A stretch of DNA of 8,244 bases, taken from the NCBI GenBank assembly GCA_903839795.1, contig CAIMDR010000103.1, forward strand, positions 1 to 8,244, read 5' to 3'. The translations under genes were made by a program, and so were the position numbers. Each line of letters opens with the position of its first letter. Positions within the stretch are counted from its first letter, which is position 1. Source of the stretch: an uncultured Methylococcaceae bacterium. GTDB lineage: Bacteria > Pseudomonadota > Gammaproteobacteria > Methylococcales > Methylomonadaceae. This document shows positions 1 through 6,559 of this stretch, piece after piece. The notes under the pieces are model-generated. The model was not told the DNA's origin. It searched no databases and saw only the letters and a program-made list of their open reading frames with translations.

Positions 1-717
1 CGTAGAATCTTTAACTACCCAGCCTTCAGGTATTTGTTTAACAAAATGTACCGTACCACGGATGCCTTTAAGCTCGGAGATGGCTTCACCCTGACCCAAG
101 CGGTGAGCAATTTCAACAATTTGCCGCTCCGCATTACCATATACCAATAAATCGGCTTTAGAATCCAGCAACACGGATTTACGAACTTTATCAGACCAGT
201 AATCATAATGGGCGATGCGTCGCAGACTGGCTTCTATACCGCCGATAATAATCGGCACCTCCTTATAAGCTTCACGGCAGCGATGCGAGTAGACATTAAC
301 TGCACGATCAGGGCGCTTTCCAGCGGCACCATTGGCCGTATAAGCATCATTTGAGCGGATTTTTTTATCAGATGTATAGCGGTTGACCATGGAATCCATG
401 TTGCCGCCAGTCACCCCAAAAAACAGATTGGGTCGACCCAATTTGCTAAAATCAAGGGCACTGGTCCAGTCAGGCTGAGAGATAATGCCGACTCTAAAAC
501 CCTGTGCTTCCAGCAAGCGGCCAATCAATGCCATACCAAAACTGGGATGATCAATATAAGCATCGCCGGTAACCAAAATAACATCGCAACTATCCCAGCC
601 CAACTCGTCCATTTCTGCCCGGCACATGGGTAATACAGGCGCGACACCAAAGCGTTGCGCCCAGTATTTACGGTAGCTAAAAAGGTTCGGTTCGGACTGT
701 AAAGCAGTGGAGGTCAT
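1..717 (-). CDS. ygiQ: YgiQ family radical SAM protein, N-terminal part (gene continues beyond the left edge)
   Basis: The frame is open from an ATG at 717-715 to the window edge, giving 239 residues that begin [19 protein letters not shown]. The segments [67 protein letters not shown] and [20 protein letters not shown] are typical of the N-terminal domain of YgiQ (UPF0313). Known family members are about 700 residues long and carry a radical SAM [4Fe-4S] CxxxCxxC motif in the middle, which would lie outside this window, so iron-sulfur binding cannot be checked here. The biochemical role of the family is not established. The start codon overlaps the stop of the upstream spermidine-synthase-like gene as ATGA (714-717), which points to translational coupling and fixes the start. 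The family call is secure; completeness of the gene is unknown. Confidence 0.92.
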   Translation of the reverse strand, partial: MTSTALQSEPNLFSYRKYWAQRFGVAPVLPMCRAEMDELGWDSCDVILVTGDAYIDHPSFGMALIGRLLEAQGFRVGIISQPDWTSALDFSKLGRPNLFFGVTGGNMDSMVNRYTSDKKIRSNDAYTANGAAGKRPDRAVNVYSHRCREAYKEVPIIIGGIEASLRRIAHYDYWSDKVRKSVLLDSKADLLVYGNAERQIVEIAHRLGQGEAISELKGIRGTVHFVKQIPEGWVVKDST

Positions 718-1523
718 GTTTTAATCACTTGGCTAAGGGTACTGGCGTTATGTTTTTTAAGGTCTTTTAAAAAAGTCGGAAATTCAATTTGATAGTGTTG
801 TTCAAGATCCAGAGCGATGGCTCTAAGCTCTTTCATGGAAAAAACGGGTGCATAGTTATTAAAAGCCAGGGCAATAATATTGCCTCTATCTCGAACGGGC
901 AAAAATAATATTTGCCAATTAAAAACGCGTGCCAGCCACTGGGAGACTTGCTGAAATTCAGGATTATTGGTGCCGCCCCACAAATTGATAACCATAATAC
1001 CTTCTTTTTTTAACAAGGCTCTACACGCATCAAAAAAAGCTTCATTACAAATTGAAGTGGCCATGCCTTCGTGATCAAACGCATCTATAAACAATAAACT
1101 ATAATGTTCGCGATAAGGTTCTGCGCGTTGGCGTATATAGTCACCGCCATCATCCACTATAATTTTAAGGCGATGATCCAGTGGCAAGCCAAAATGGCTG
1201 CGAGCAATTTTTACCACGCTTTTTCTAAACTCCACCACTTTTAACCGACAATCGGGAAAATGCTGAAGTAAATGCTTGGTTAATGAACCGCCACCCAAGC
1301 CAATAATCAGGGCATCGTCATCCAGCGTAGGTTTAAATAACAACCAACTCGCCATTGCCCGCACATAATCCAGCTCGAGCTTGTAAGGGTCGGCCAACAA
1401 CATGCTGCTTTGTCGCGGATGCGAGCCAAAATGCAAAGATCTGACGCCTTTACGATCGATAACTTCCAGAATTCCTTCATCATCGTGGCTTTCGTGGATA
1501 AGCAGGCCGTCATATTTGTACAT
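714..1523 (-). CDS. Spermidine-synthase-like protein (SpeE fold, probably not a true aminopropyltransferase)
   Basis: This 269-residue protein has a Rossmann-type SpeE/methyltransferase core. The glycine-rich nucleotide loop IIGLGGGS is at residues 73-80, an acidic end of strand 2 is at VVEFR (E98), VDDGGDYI is at 123-130, and [11 protein letters not shown] (D147, D150) lies where spermidine synthases have their catalytic Asp motif. The N-terminal part ([11 protein letters not shown], then [15 protein letters not shown]) also matches spermidine-synthase-like proteins. The classical GGGDG motif is changed to GGGSL, so the Asp that follows the glycines is lost. Aminopropyl transfer is therefore doubtful, and a related SAM-binding or methyltransferase role is possible. 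No signal peptide or membrane segment is seen, so it is probably cytoplasmic. It has only a poor ribosome-binding site. It is the first gene of an operon with ygiQ, overlapping it by 4 bases. The fold call is strong; the function is unknown. Confidence 0.85.
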   Translation of the reverse strand: MYKYDGLLIHESHDDEGILEVIDRKGVRSLHFGSHPRQSSMLLADPYKLELDYVRAMASWLLFKPTLDDDALIIGLGGGSLTKHLLQHFPDCRLKVVEFRKSVVKIARSHFGLPLDHRLKIIVDDGGDYIRQRAEPYREHYSLLFIDAFDHEGMATSICNEAFFDACRALLKKEGIMVINLWGGTNNPEFQQVSQWLARVFNWQILFLPVRDRGNIIALAFNNYAPVFSMKELRAIALDLEQHYQIEFPTFLKDLKKHNASTLSQVIKT

Positions 1524-1558
1524 ATTAAAACTGGTAAGCGTCTAAACTATAAACGATT

Positions 1559-1564
1559 ATTATA
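1559..1564 (-). promoter_or_regulatory. Possible -10 box for the speE-like/ygiQ operon
   Basis: Read on the minus strand this is an exact TATAAT, preceded by TG one base upstream (GTGTATAAT). It lies about 35 bases before the ATG at 1523, giving a predicted leader of about 28 bases. No convincing -35 hexamer sits 16-18 bases upstream. The call rests on position and the -10 match alone. Confidence 0.35.
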
Positions 1565-1661
1565 CACGAGGATCTGAATTAACCGACGGTATTGGTTGGT
1601 ATTACTTTATCCGAAAGACTGTCGCCTTTACTATTTAAGCGTATTCGTGTTTAAAAAATAC

Positions 1662-1730
1662 GGCTACCCACGTAAGTCGGGACAGTTTAAAGTTAAGCCT
1701 TGCGGCTTGTCCCGACTTACGTTGATAGCC
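1662..1730. repeat. Palindromic intergenic repeat with 23-bp arms (REP/MITE-like)
   Basis: The arms 1662-1684 and 1708-1730 match as an inverted repeat at 21 of 23 positions, with an uninterrupted 15-bp core (ACGTAAGTCGGGACA and its complement). The 23-base spacer holds its own small hairpin, AAGCC-TTGC-GGCTT (1695-1708), whose last base is shared with the right arm. A long stem with a nested hairpin in non-coding DNA is typical of REP-like or miniature mobile repeats present in many copies per genome. No flanking target duplication was recognised. It lies between divergent genes, so a terminator role for either of them is unlikely. Confidence 0.75.
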
Positions 1731-1761
1731 ATTTTATGTAACGGCATCCGTGTCTTGTAGA

Positions 1762-1781
1762 GGCAATCCCTTGCGGTTGCC
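1762..1781. repeat. Small hairpin between the two large palindromes
   Basis: GGCAA (1762-1766) pairs with TTGCC (1777-1781), and CC (1768-1769) with GG (1775-1776), leaving one bulged T and a 5-base loop. The loop sequence CTTGC resembles the CTTGC loop of the neighbouring repeat at 1699-1703, so the two may have a common origin. Confidence 0.4.
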
Positions 1782-1807
1782 CTGCCAACATCGTGGCATT
1801 AAAGGGC

Positions 1808-1934
1808 AGGCGTAGGCCGGAATAAGGCTTTTCGAGCGTAAGCGAGAATAAGTGTTTCCGGCATTCTGTACGAAGAGAGCGCCGGAAACGCCACCACTCG
1901 CTACGCTTGGGTGGTCTTATTCCGGCCTACGCCT
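1808..1934. repeat. 127-bp nested palindrome built of two inverted half-units
   Basis: The outer arms 1808-1826 and 1916-1934 are a perfect 19-bp inverted repeat (core GTAGGCCGGAATAAG). The inner arms 1854-1862 and 1881-1889 are a perfect 9-bp inverted repeat, GTTTCCGGC/GCCGGAAAC. Between outer and inner arms, each half carries a variable hairpin-like segment with an AGCGTA(A)GCGAG motif: 1833-1846 on the left and, on the other strand, 1897-1908 on the right. The right one is closed by a CCACC/GGTGG stem. Each half reads conserved end, variable hairpin, conserved inner end, so the whole looks like two copies of one unit head to head. It is probably a dispersed non-autonomous repeat. No gene is present. 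Confidence 0.75.
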
Positions 1935-2059
1935 ATTGTTGGTTATCGCTGCCACCAAAATCAACCATTAAAAACTTGAAGATTGAGTTTATGTCATTTC
2001 GGGCTTGGAAACTGGCTATCAATCAGTTTATGATTAAGCTTCTTACCGGGATCACTTGT

Positions 2060-2090
2060 TTTACATTACCCGCTGTTGCAGACTTATAAT
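2060..2090 (+). promoter_or_regulatory. Candidate sigma-70 promoter of the large PEPCK-like gene
   Basis: TATAAT at 2085-2090 is an exact -10 consensus. TTTACA at 2060-2065 matches the -35 consensus at 5 of 6 positions, with a 19-bp spacer that is longer than the ideal 17. The predicted start near 2097 leaves a leader of about 56 bases before the ATG at 2153. The rest of 1935-2152 holds no other feature that I can support. Confidence 0.45.
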
Positions 2091-2152
2091 TAAAGCACCC
2101 TTTAACCAAGATTAACCGATAGTTTCTGAATAATACTCGCTGGAGTCACCTT

Positions 2153-5100
2153 ATGAATTTTTCTACCCTTCCGACCCAACTTAATCTTGCGAGTCCAAAG
2201 CAATTGGAAGACCTACAGCACATTAATCTGCAATTAGCAGCACTGGGTCATCCTACTTGTGAAGTTGAGGATGATCAGCAATATCTCAAGATTGCCAATA
2301 GTTTATTAAGAAACTATTCCCAGCAACGTCGCCTGCTGGCCAAGTACCGCTGCCCCGCTGACCAACGTATTCAGGATTTTCTTAACGCCTACTTGACTGA
2401 AAATGGCGTAGACGCCTCCATTCTGTTGCCTGGAGAGACTTTTGTACTGGAACATAAAGGGCTGGCCAGAGAGCTTTCATTACCGTTCCAGCATAACGAA
2501 TTTCATTCTGCCTACATTGATTCTTACCGGATGCGGCAAGGGGTTCTGCATAATCCACAAAATGACCGACGCACCACGAAAGGCGTGTTTCATATTGTCG
2601 CTGGCGGACTTCCCGTGCCCGCCGATAAAAATGAAGTTCCCGTGGCGGCTTATGCAGAATTATTGCGTATTGCGCTGTCACCTCCAGACGATCTGTTATG
2701 TTTGCCTTTTACCAGCCGCCAGGAGAATTCTGCAAAACTCTGGCTATCGTTATTGCTTAGGCCGACTGTAGCGCCTGAAATTGCCGGTTTGATTCCTAAA
2801 AAAACCATGGAAACCCGCTTATTTGCTCCCGGTGGACTGGTTGCCAATCTGGATTTTGTAGAATCTATTTTTGGTAATGCGGGCGATCCGTTTTTACCTG
2901 ATAATGATGCGGCACTGGATATTGATCAATGGACCGGCCATACCGGCTGCATCATTCTTGCGCCACATCTGGTGCAGTGCCGTAAAAAGGACATCGGCCT
3001 GCCCCATTATAACGATGCTACCGAGCGTCAGCGTAAAGAAGGCCTATGCTGGCAACATGAAGATGAACTCTACAACGAGGGTAAACCGTTTAAATTGGTC
3101 TGCCGTAATATGCAAGGCGTGATTGTTACGCTAATTGCCGATAACTATTTTGGTTACAGCAAAAAAGAAATCAAATCCCAGATCAGCTACTCGGCCAACC
3201 TTTTTGGCGGTTGTGAAGAAGAACATTCAGGTGGCGCACTGGCTTTTCCACGCGCAATTATAGGGGAAATATTTTTGCCTCAGAGTGTTGATGTCAATGA
3301 ACGCTATTCTTTCGACAAACTTTGTCAGCTTTTAGGCTCAACCATAGACGTTAAAAATGAAGGCTATGCCGTCGATAAAGAGTATCCCGGTATCATTTTT
3401 ATCCCGGATACGGCACAAATTAATATCCAGAAGCTACAGATAAGCTGGCTACAAGATGCCCTGCCCTGCTCTATAAAACTGTTAATCAATCATACTTATG
3501 TTTATCCAAGCGGCTTTAGAGTCCACATGGAGCGTCATCCCAATGCCCCCAGTTGGCGACTAATTGGTACTTATCCGGAAGGCACTTTCTGCCATAAACC
3601 CAGTACCGTATCAGGCGGTGGCAAATCTGAAATCTCCAAATCCATTGCCGGTGCGATCATTTCCGGTGCTGTTTTTGTCGATCATTTTGATAACGACATG
3701 GACAGGGTGGCCGAGATTTTTGAGTATGATTATTCCTGCCGGTTTCGGGATCCAGCGCGTAACGGCAGTGACAAGCGAAGACTGCTTAGCAATAAACGCA
3801 CGCTAGGCTCGGTTATCAAGCTGCTGACACCGTCCATCACCGAGTATTCCCATGACTATAATCATTGGCTAAAGCAAATTCCCCAGCATATTTGGGCAAT
3901 GGTGCTGATGATAAAACGTTTTTACAAAACGGAATGGCGACAAAACTGGCGAGAGCATTTTTCCGTTGACTTGGTCAATGGTTATCCCGGTAACGAATTA
4001 AAATTTCATGGTCGCAAACTGATTGCCAGCTATCTGCGGGTTGGTTTTGACGCTAACGGTGCCTGGCGTGTTTTTAAATTAAGACAAGACTTTATAGCAT
4101 CGGCTAAAGTGCAACTGGAAGATGACATAACCGCCTCCATTGTCGTACCCGTCAGCGCCCTTACCGGACTAAACCCTGACTATAAAAATCCTAGCGTTAA
4201 ATTGGTCGATAACTGCGAACACAGTTTTTTTCAGCGTCCTGATGATGCCGTCCACCGAGGCGCCGATTTACAGACAGAACTGGATTTATCGGGTACCGAT
4301 AATTTTATTTCCAATTTTGAGCCGTTAACGCCAAAAGATGCCCGCGAACTCATGGAAGACGTCATTCATTTTGACGAATTCAGCAAGCCGATGCGGGATG
4401 TCATTAGTCAGGCGGCACAAGGCCAGACAGGTGAATATTTTGTCTCATCAGCCCATCCGCGTTTGGTCGATGGCAAGCCCAGCCAAAATGTGCGTTATTT
4501 GCAACTTCGTCCGGATATTGTTAACCCGGTCATGCGCTATCTTTCAGAAGTGTCAACACGACTGGCACGTAGTATCGATGCCGATCAAGCCGTTCATTTT
4601 CCGGTTAATGCCGTGTTACCCGGACGCCGAAATAATCCACGGGATAGTGCCGCAGGAATCAGGCCACTGGCTATTTATAACCCCATCCATTATCAAGAAC
4701 TTCCCGAATTGTTTATGGATTTTATTTGCAGCCTGACCGGAAAATCGCCGTCAACGACGGGCGCAGGTTCCGAAGGTGCGCTAACCAAAGGGCCGTTTAA
4801 TGCCCTGTCTACCACCGCCGATCTTAATACGGCACTGGTCTCTTATATATTATGCGGCTATGCCGGTTATTCCACTGCGGCGGGTTATATTGGCTGTCAA
4901 CGCAAAATAGATCATGATATCAGTCTGTTGATTCCGGAAATATGGTCACGCTTACCGGTAGATCAACGTGACCCGCATTATCTTATTAAGCAGGGACAAC
5001 TCGAAAAACTGGACGATTTTGAATATCAGGGCAAGATGGTCTACGCCAGTCGACTGGGTTATCGCATTACCGAACGCTTTGTCCATACCAATTTTGGTAA

Positions 5101-5608
5101 AGTATTCGATTATCCGACAGCCGTATTTGATGAAGCCATGCTCAAGCCGGAAACGCAGGATATGGACAGTTTTGTTGATGGCGTCAACAATGTTTATGAG
5201 GCGCAGCAACGGGTTGCCCTGCTCTATTTTCTGGATGGTTCAATCCATGATGCATGTCCGCCTTTAAAAGCCCTTATCCATATCATGGCTAACGGTCACT
5301 ATGAAGGTAAAACCGTCACTGATCCTGCCATTCGTTTTATGTTTACTCGCGACTACTTATTGCAAAGTGACTGGTATCAAGAGCGACTTAAAATTAAACA
5401 ACAAAGAGATGGTAAGCTTTGGCAACAACACCGCGACTATATTTTGCAACAACTCAGTGAAACTGAACCGACTGATTCATGTCATCAGCTATTGACGCGT
5501 AAGCTTTCAAAGACTGAACGGATGCTTGCTGACATCTCTCAGCCGTCTTATCTTGAAAACCTGCAAGGAACGTTAGGTGCCGACTGGGTGCATCGCTTGG
5601 ATGGTTAA
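2153..5608 (+). CDS. Probable diphosphate-type phosphoenolpyruvate carboxykinase (PPi-PEPCK), 1151 residues
   Basis: PPi-PEPCK converts oxaloacetate and diphosphate to phosphoenolpyruvate, phosphate and CO2, reversibly, in the cytosol. The known enzymes (Entamoeba, Propionibacterium) are about 1100-1200 residues, twice the size of GTP- or ATP-PEPCK; this protein has that size. The motif order matches PEPCK: an Arg-rich DRRTTKG (138-144, possible substrate Arg); DNYFGYSKKE (330-339), resembling the metal- and substrate-binding Tyr and Lys-Lys segment; CEEEHSGGAL (354-363), with H358 as candidate metal ligand; a degenerate P-loop TVSGGGKSEIS (485-495), lacking the first Walker A Gly as PEPCKs do; and FVDHFDND (508-515), with D510 as candidate metal Asp. 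GGAG at 2142-2145, 7 bases before the ATG, supports the start. No signal peptide or membrane segment is seen. The gene stands alone, with no metabolic neighbour. The assignment comes from motif recall, not a search; a distant homologue with another role is possible. Confidence 0.7.
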   Translation: MNFSTLPTQLNLASPKQLEDLQHINLQLAALGHPTCEVEDDQQYLKIANSLLRNYSQQRRLLAKYRCPADQRIQDFLNAYLTENGVDASILLPGETFVLEHKGLARELSLPFQHNEFHSAYIDSYRMRQGVLHNPQNDRRTTKGVFHIVAGGLPVPADKNEVPVAAYAELLRIALSPPDDLLCLPFTSRQENSAKLWLSLLLRPTVAPEIAGLIPKKTMETRLFAPGGLVANLDFVESIFGNAGDPFLPDNDAALDIDQWTGHTGCIILAPHLVQCRKKDIGLPHYNDATERQRKEGLCWQHEDELYNEGKPFKLVCRNMQGVIVTLIADNYFGYSKKEIKSQISYSANLFGGCEEEHSGGALAFPRAIIGEIFLPQSVDVNERYSFDKLCQLLGSTIDVKNEGYAVDKEYPGIIFIPDTAQINIQKLQISWLQDALPCSIKLLINHTYVYPSGFRVHMERHPNAPSWRLIGTYPEGTFCHKPSTVSGGGKSEISKSIAGAIISGAVFVDHFDNDMDRVAEIFEYDYSCRFRDPARNGSDKRRLLSNKRTLGSVIKLLTPSITEYSHDYNHWLKQIPQHIWAMVLMIKRFYKTEWRQNWREHFSVDLVNGYPGNELKFHGRKLIASYLRVGFDANGAWRVFKLRQDFIASAKVQLEDDITASIVVPVSALTGLNPDYKNPSVKLVDNCEHSFFQRPDDAVHRGADLQTELDLSGTDNFISNFEPLTPKDARELMEDVIHFDEFSKPMRDVISQAAQGQTGEYFVSSAHPRLVDGKPSQNVRYLQLRPDIVNPVMRYLSEVSTRLARSIDADQAVHFPVNAVLPGRRNNPRDSAAGIRPLAIYNPIHYQELPELFMDFICSLTGKSPSTTGAGSEGALTKGPFNALSTTADLNTALVSYILCGYAGYSTAAGYIGCQRKIDHDISLLIPEIWSRLPVDQRDPHYLIKQGQLEKLDDFEYQGKMVYASRLGYRITERFVHTNFGKVFDYPTAVFDEAMLKPETQDMDSFVDGVNNVYEAQQRVALLYFLDGSIHDACPPLKALIHIMANGHYEGKTVTDPAIRFMFTRDYLLQSDWYQERLKIKQQRDGKLWQQHRDYILQQLSETEPTDSCHQLLTRKLSKTERMLADISQPSYLENLQGTLGADWVHRLDG

Positions 5609-5633
5609 GCCCGTCCGGATGTATTAAATGGGA

Positions 5634-5738
5634 AGTAAGCATTCACCTCCCCCTTTGAAAAAGGGGGATCGAGGGGGATTTATCTAATAAAATCTCCCCT
5701 AACCCCTCTTTTTCAAAGAGGGGGACTGAATACTTACT
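5634..5738. repeat. 105-bp imperfect palindrome between convergent genes; likely bidirectional terminator, MITE-like
   Basis: The arms 5634-5681 and 5690-5738 are imperfect inverted repeats of about 48 bp around an 8-base loop. The outer ends match at 11 of 12 positions (AGTAAGCATTCA against AGTAAGTATTCA). Each arm is itself a hairpin: CCCCCTTT-GAA-AAAGGGGG (5649-5667) and CCCCTCTTT-TTC-AAAGAGGGG (5703-5723). This nested C-run/G-run arrangement, with TTTGAAAAAG at its centre, resembles a common type of dispersed bacterial repeat. A T-run follows at 5740-5745 on the plus strand. It fills most of the 128-base gap between the PEPCK-like gene and the methyltransferase gene and can serve as terminator for both. 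Its right end reaches two bases of the methyltransferase stop codon (5737-5739). Confidence 0.8.
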
Positions 5739-6393
5739 ATTTTTTCATTATCTTATAAATGCAATGTTCACCGGTATCGTTTACCGTTGTGGCCATGACT
5801 TCATAAGCAAAACCAAAATCCCGGCAAATCATTTTTGGATCATGCTCGATACCTACAAACTCGGAATACGGGATATAAATTCGTGTTTCGGCATCACAAA
5901 AAGCAGTTACTTGGGTAAAAAACCGTTCTAATATTTGACGTCCACCGTCTTCATTTAAACCAAAATCACCGTTGGAGGGATAATAGTTAAAATTAAATAC
6001 GATAATATCAAATGTTGTTAAAGGCACGTCATTAAACAAATCGCTATGTATAAAATCAATCGGTGCCAATGACGGATTAAGCTTGATATTTTCAGTGGCA
6101 CAGTTGACGGCATCGATATTAAAATCGACTCCCAACACCGTTTTACAACCTATTTTTTTTAATAAAGAAGCAAAATAGCCACTGCCACAGCCCATATCCA
6201 AGCCCATGGCAGCCGGTTTTTGCTGAAGTATAAAATGTCCAAAAAATGAACTGGTGATGCCAAAGTCGGAGGGAAATACATTTTTTGCAATAGTCAGGGT
6301 TATACCATCCAACTCAGTGAGATAAGGCTGTCTATCCAAATAATAAGATAACTCCTCTTCTCTTTTTGCAATGCTCATTACTTGATTAGTCAT
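5737..6393 (-). CDS. Class I SAM-dependent methyltransferase, substrate unknown
   Basis: This 218-residue protein has a standard Rossmann methyltransferase core. Motif I, GLDMGCGSGYF, is at residues 64-74; the acidic ribose-binding residue is D90 in GVDFN; D118 lies in HSDLF at the motif III position; and FDIIVFNFNYYP (128-139) is at motif IV. The last is reminiscent of the NPPY motif of N-methyltransferases such as the PrmC or TrmN6 type, but the sequence is NFNYYP, so the target cannot be told. A leading helical part (1-60) and a C-terminal substrate region (140-218) surround the core. The start at 6393 has only a weak GAG, 5 bases upstream; the Met at residue 6 is an alternative. It follows pip in the same direction, now separated by a 113-bp mobile element. 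Its TAG stop overlaps the right end of the palindrome at 5634-5738. Confidence 0.82.
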   Translation of the reverse strand: MTNQVMSIAKREEELSYYLDRQPYLTELDGITLTIAKNVFPSDFGITSSFFGHFILQQKPAAMGLDMGCGSGYFASLLKKIGCKTVLGVDFNIDAVNCATENIKLNPSLAPIDFIHSDLFNDVPLTTFDIIVFNFNYYPSNGDFGLNEDGGRQILERFFTQVTAFCDAETRIYIPYSEFVGIEHDPKMICRDFGFAYEVMATTVNDTGEHCIYKIMKK

Positions 6394-6418
6394 AATAACT
6401 CGGGGGTTGATATTAAAA

Positions 6419-6426
6419 AGGCTGAC
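6419..6426. repeat. Left copy of 8-bp target site duplication
   Basis: AGGCTGAC here is repeated exactly at 6540-6547. Both copies directly abut the ends of the inverted repeats of the element between them, as expected for a target duplication. The match extends by one more base (G at 6427 and at 6548), which can be chance because that G is also the first base of the terminal repeat. Confidence 0.65.
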
Positions 6427-6539
6427 GTATCTACTTTAAAAAGCCGGGTAAATTGAATGCTAGCAACAATTAAGTAGTTAATTTTAAAGTATTTTATTTT
6501 TTACATACCCAGTTTTACCCGGGGATTTAAAGTGGATAC
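6427..6539. mobile_element. 113-bp MITE candidate with 26-bp terminal inverted repeats
   Basis: The terminal repeats 6427-6452 and 6514-6539 match at 22 of 26 positions. Both begin GTATCYACTTTAAA at the outer end and finish CCGGGTAAA at the inner end. The element is flanked by exact 8-bp direct repeats, AGGCTGAC. The interior (6453-6513) is AT-rich and encodes nothing, so the element is non-autonomous and would need a transposase acting from elsewhere. Removing the element and one duplication copy leaves 45 bases between pip and the methyltransferase gene, suggesting a once tighter gene pair. The left end is now 33 bases upstream of the methyltransferase ATG, so the element may affect that gene's transcription. 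I do not recognise the parent insertion-sequence family. Confidence 0.65.
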
Positions 6540-6547
6540 AGGCTGAC
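6540..6547. repeat. Right copy of 8-bp target site duplication
   Basis: AGGCTGAC, identical to 6419-6426, starts immediately after the right terminal inverted repeat of the 113-bp element. It lies 12 bases from the pip stop codon. Confidence 0.65.
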
Positions 6548-6559
6548 GCTGGAAATAGT

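Noticed and set aside
15..206. A 63-codon minus-strand frame at the left edge
   Set aside because: It is out of frame with, and inside, the clear ygiQ reading frame.
1662..1730. Intrinsic terminator
   Set aside because: It lies between divergent genes, so no known transcript ends here, and no T-run follows the stem directly on either strand.
1661..1934. CRISPR array or tandem repeat
   Set aside because: The repeats are inverted and unequal, with no regular repeat-spacer periodicity and no cas gene nearby.
1907..2089. A 60-codon plus-strand reading frame in the intergenic region
   Set aside because: Its start lies inside the palindromic repeat, there is no ribosome-binding site, and the protein has no recognisable pattern. 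The second in-frame ATG at 1991 is no better supported.
2091..2152. Riboswitch or leader peptide before the PEPCK-like gene
   Set aside because: The predicted leader is only about 56 bases and shows no strong hairpin or small reading frame with its own ribosome-binding site.
4952..5209. An 85-codon minus-strand reading frame inside the large PEPCK-like gene
   Set aside because: It is antisense to well-structured coding sequence with no start signal; a shadow of the real frame.
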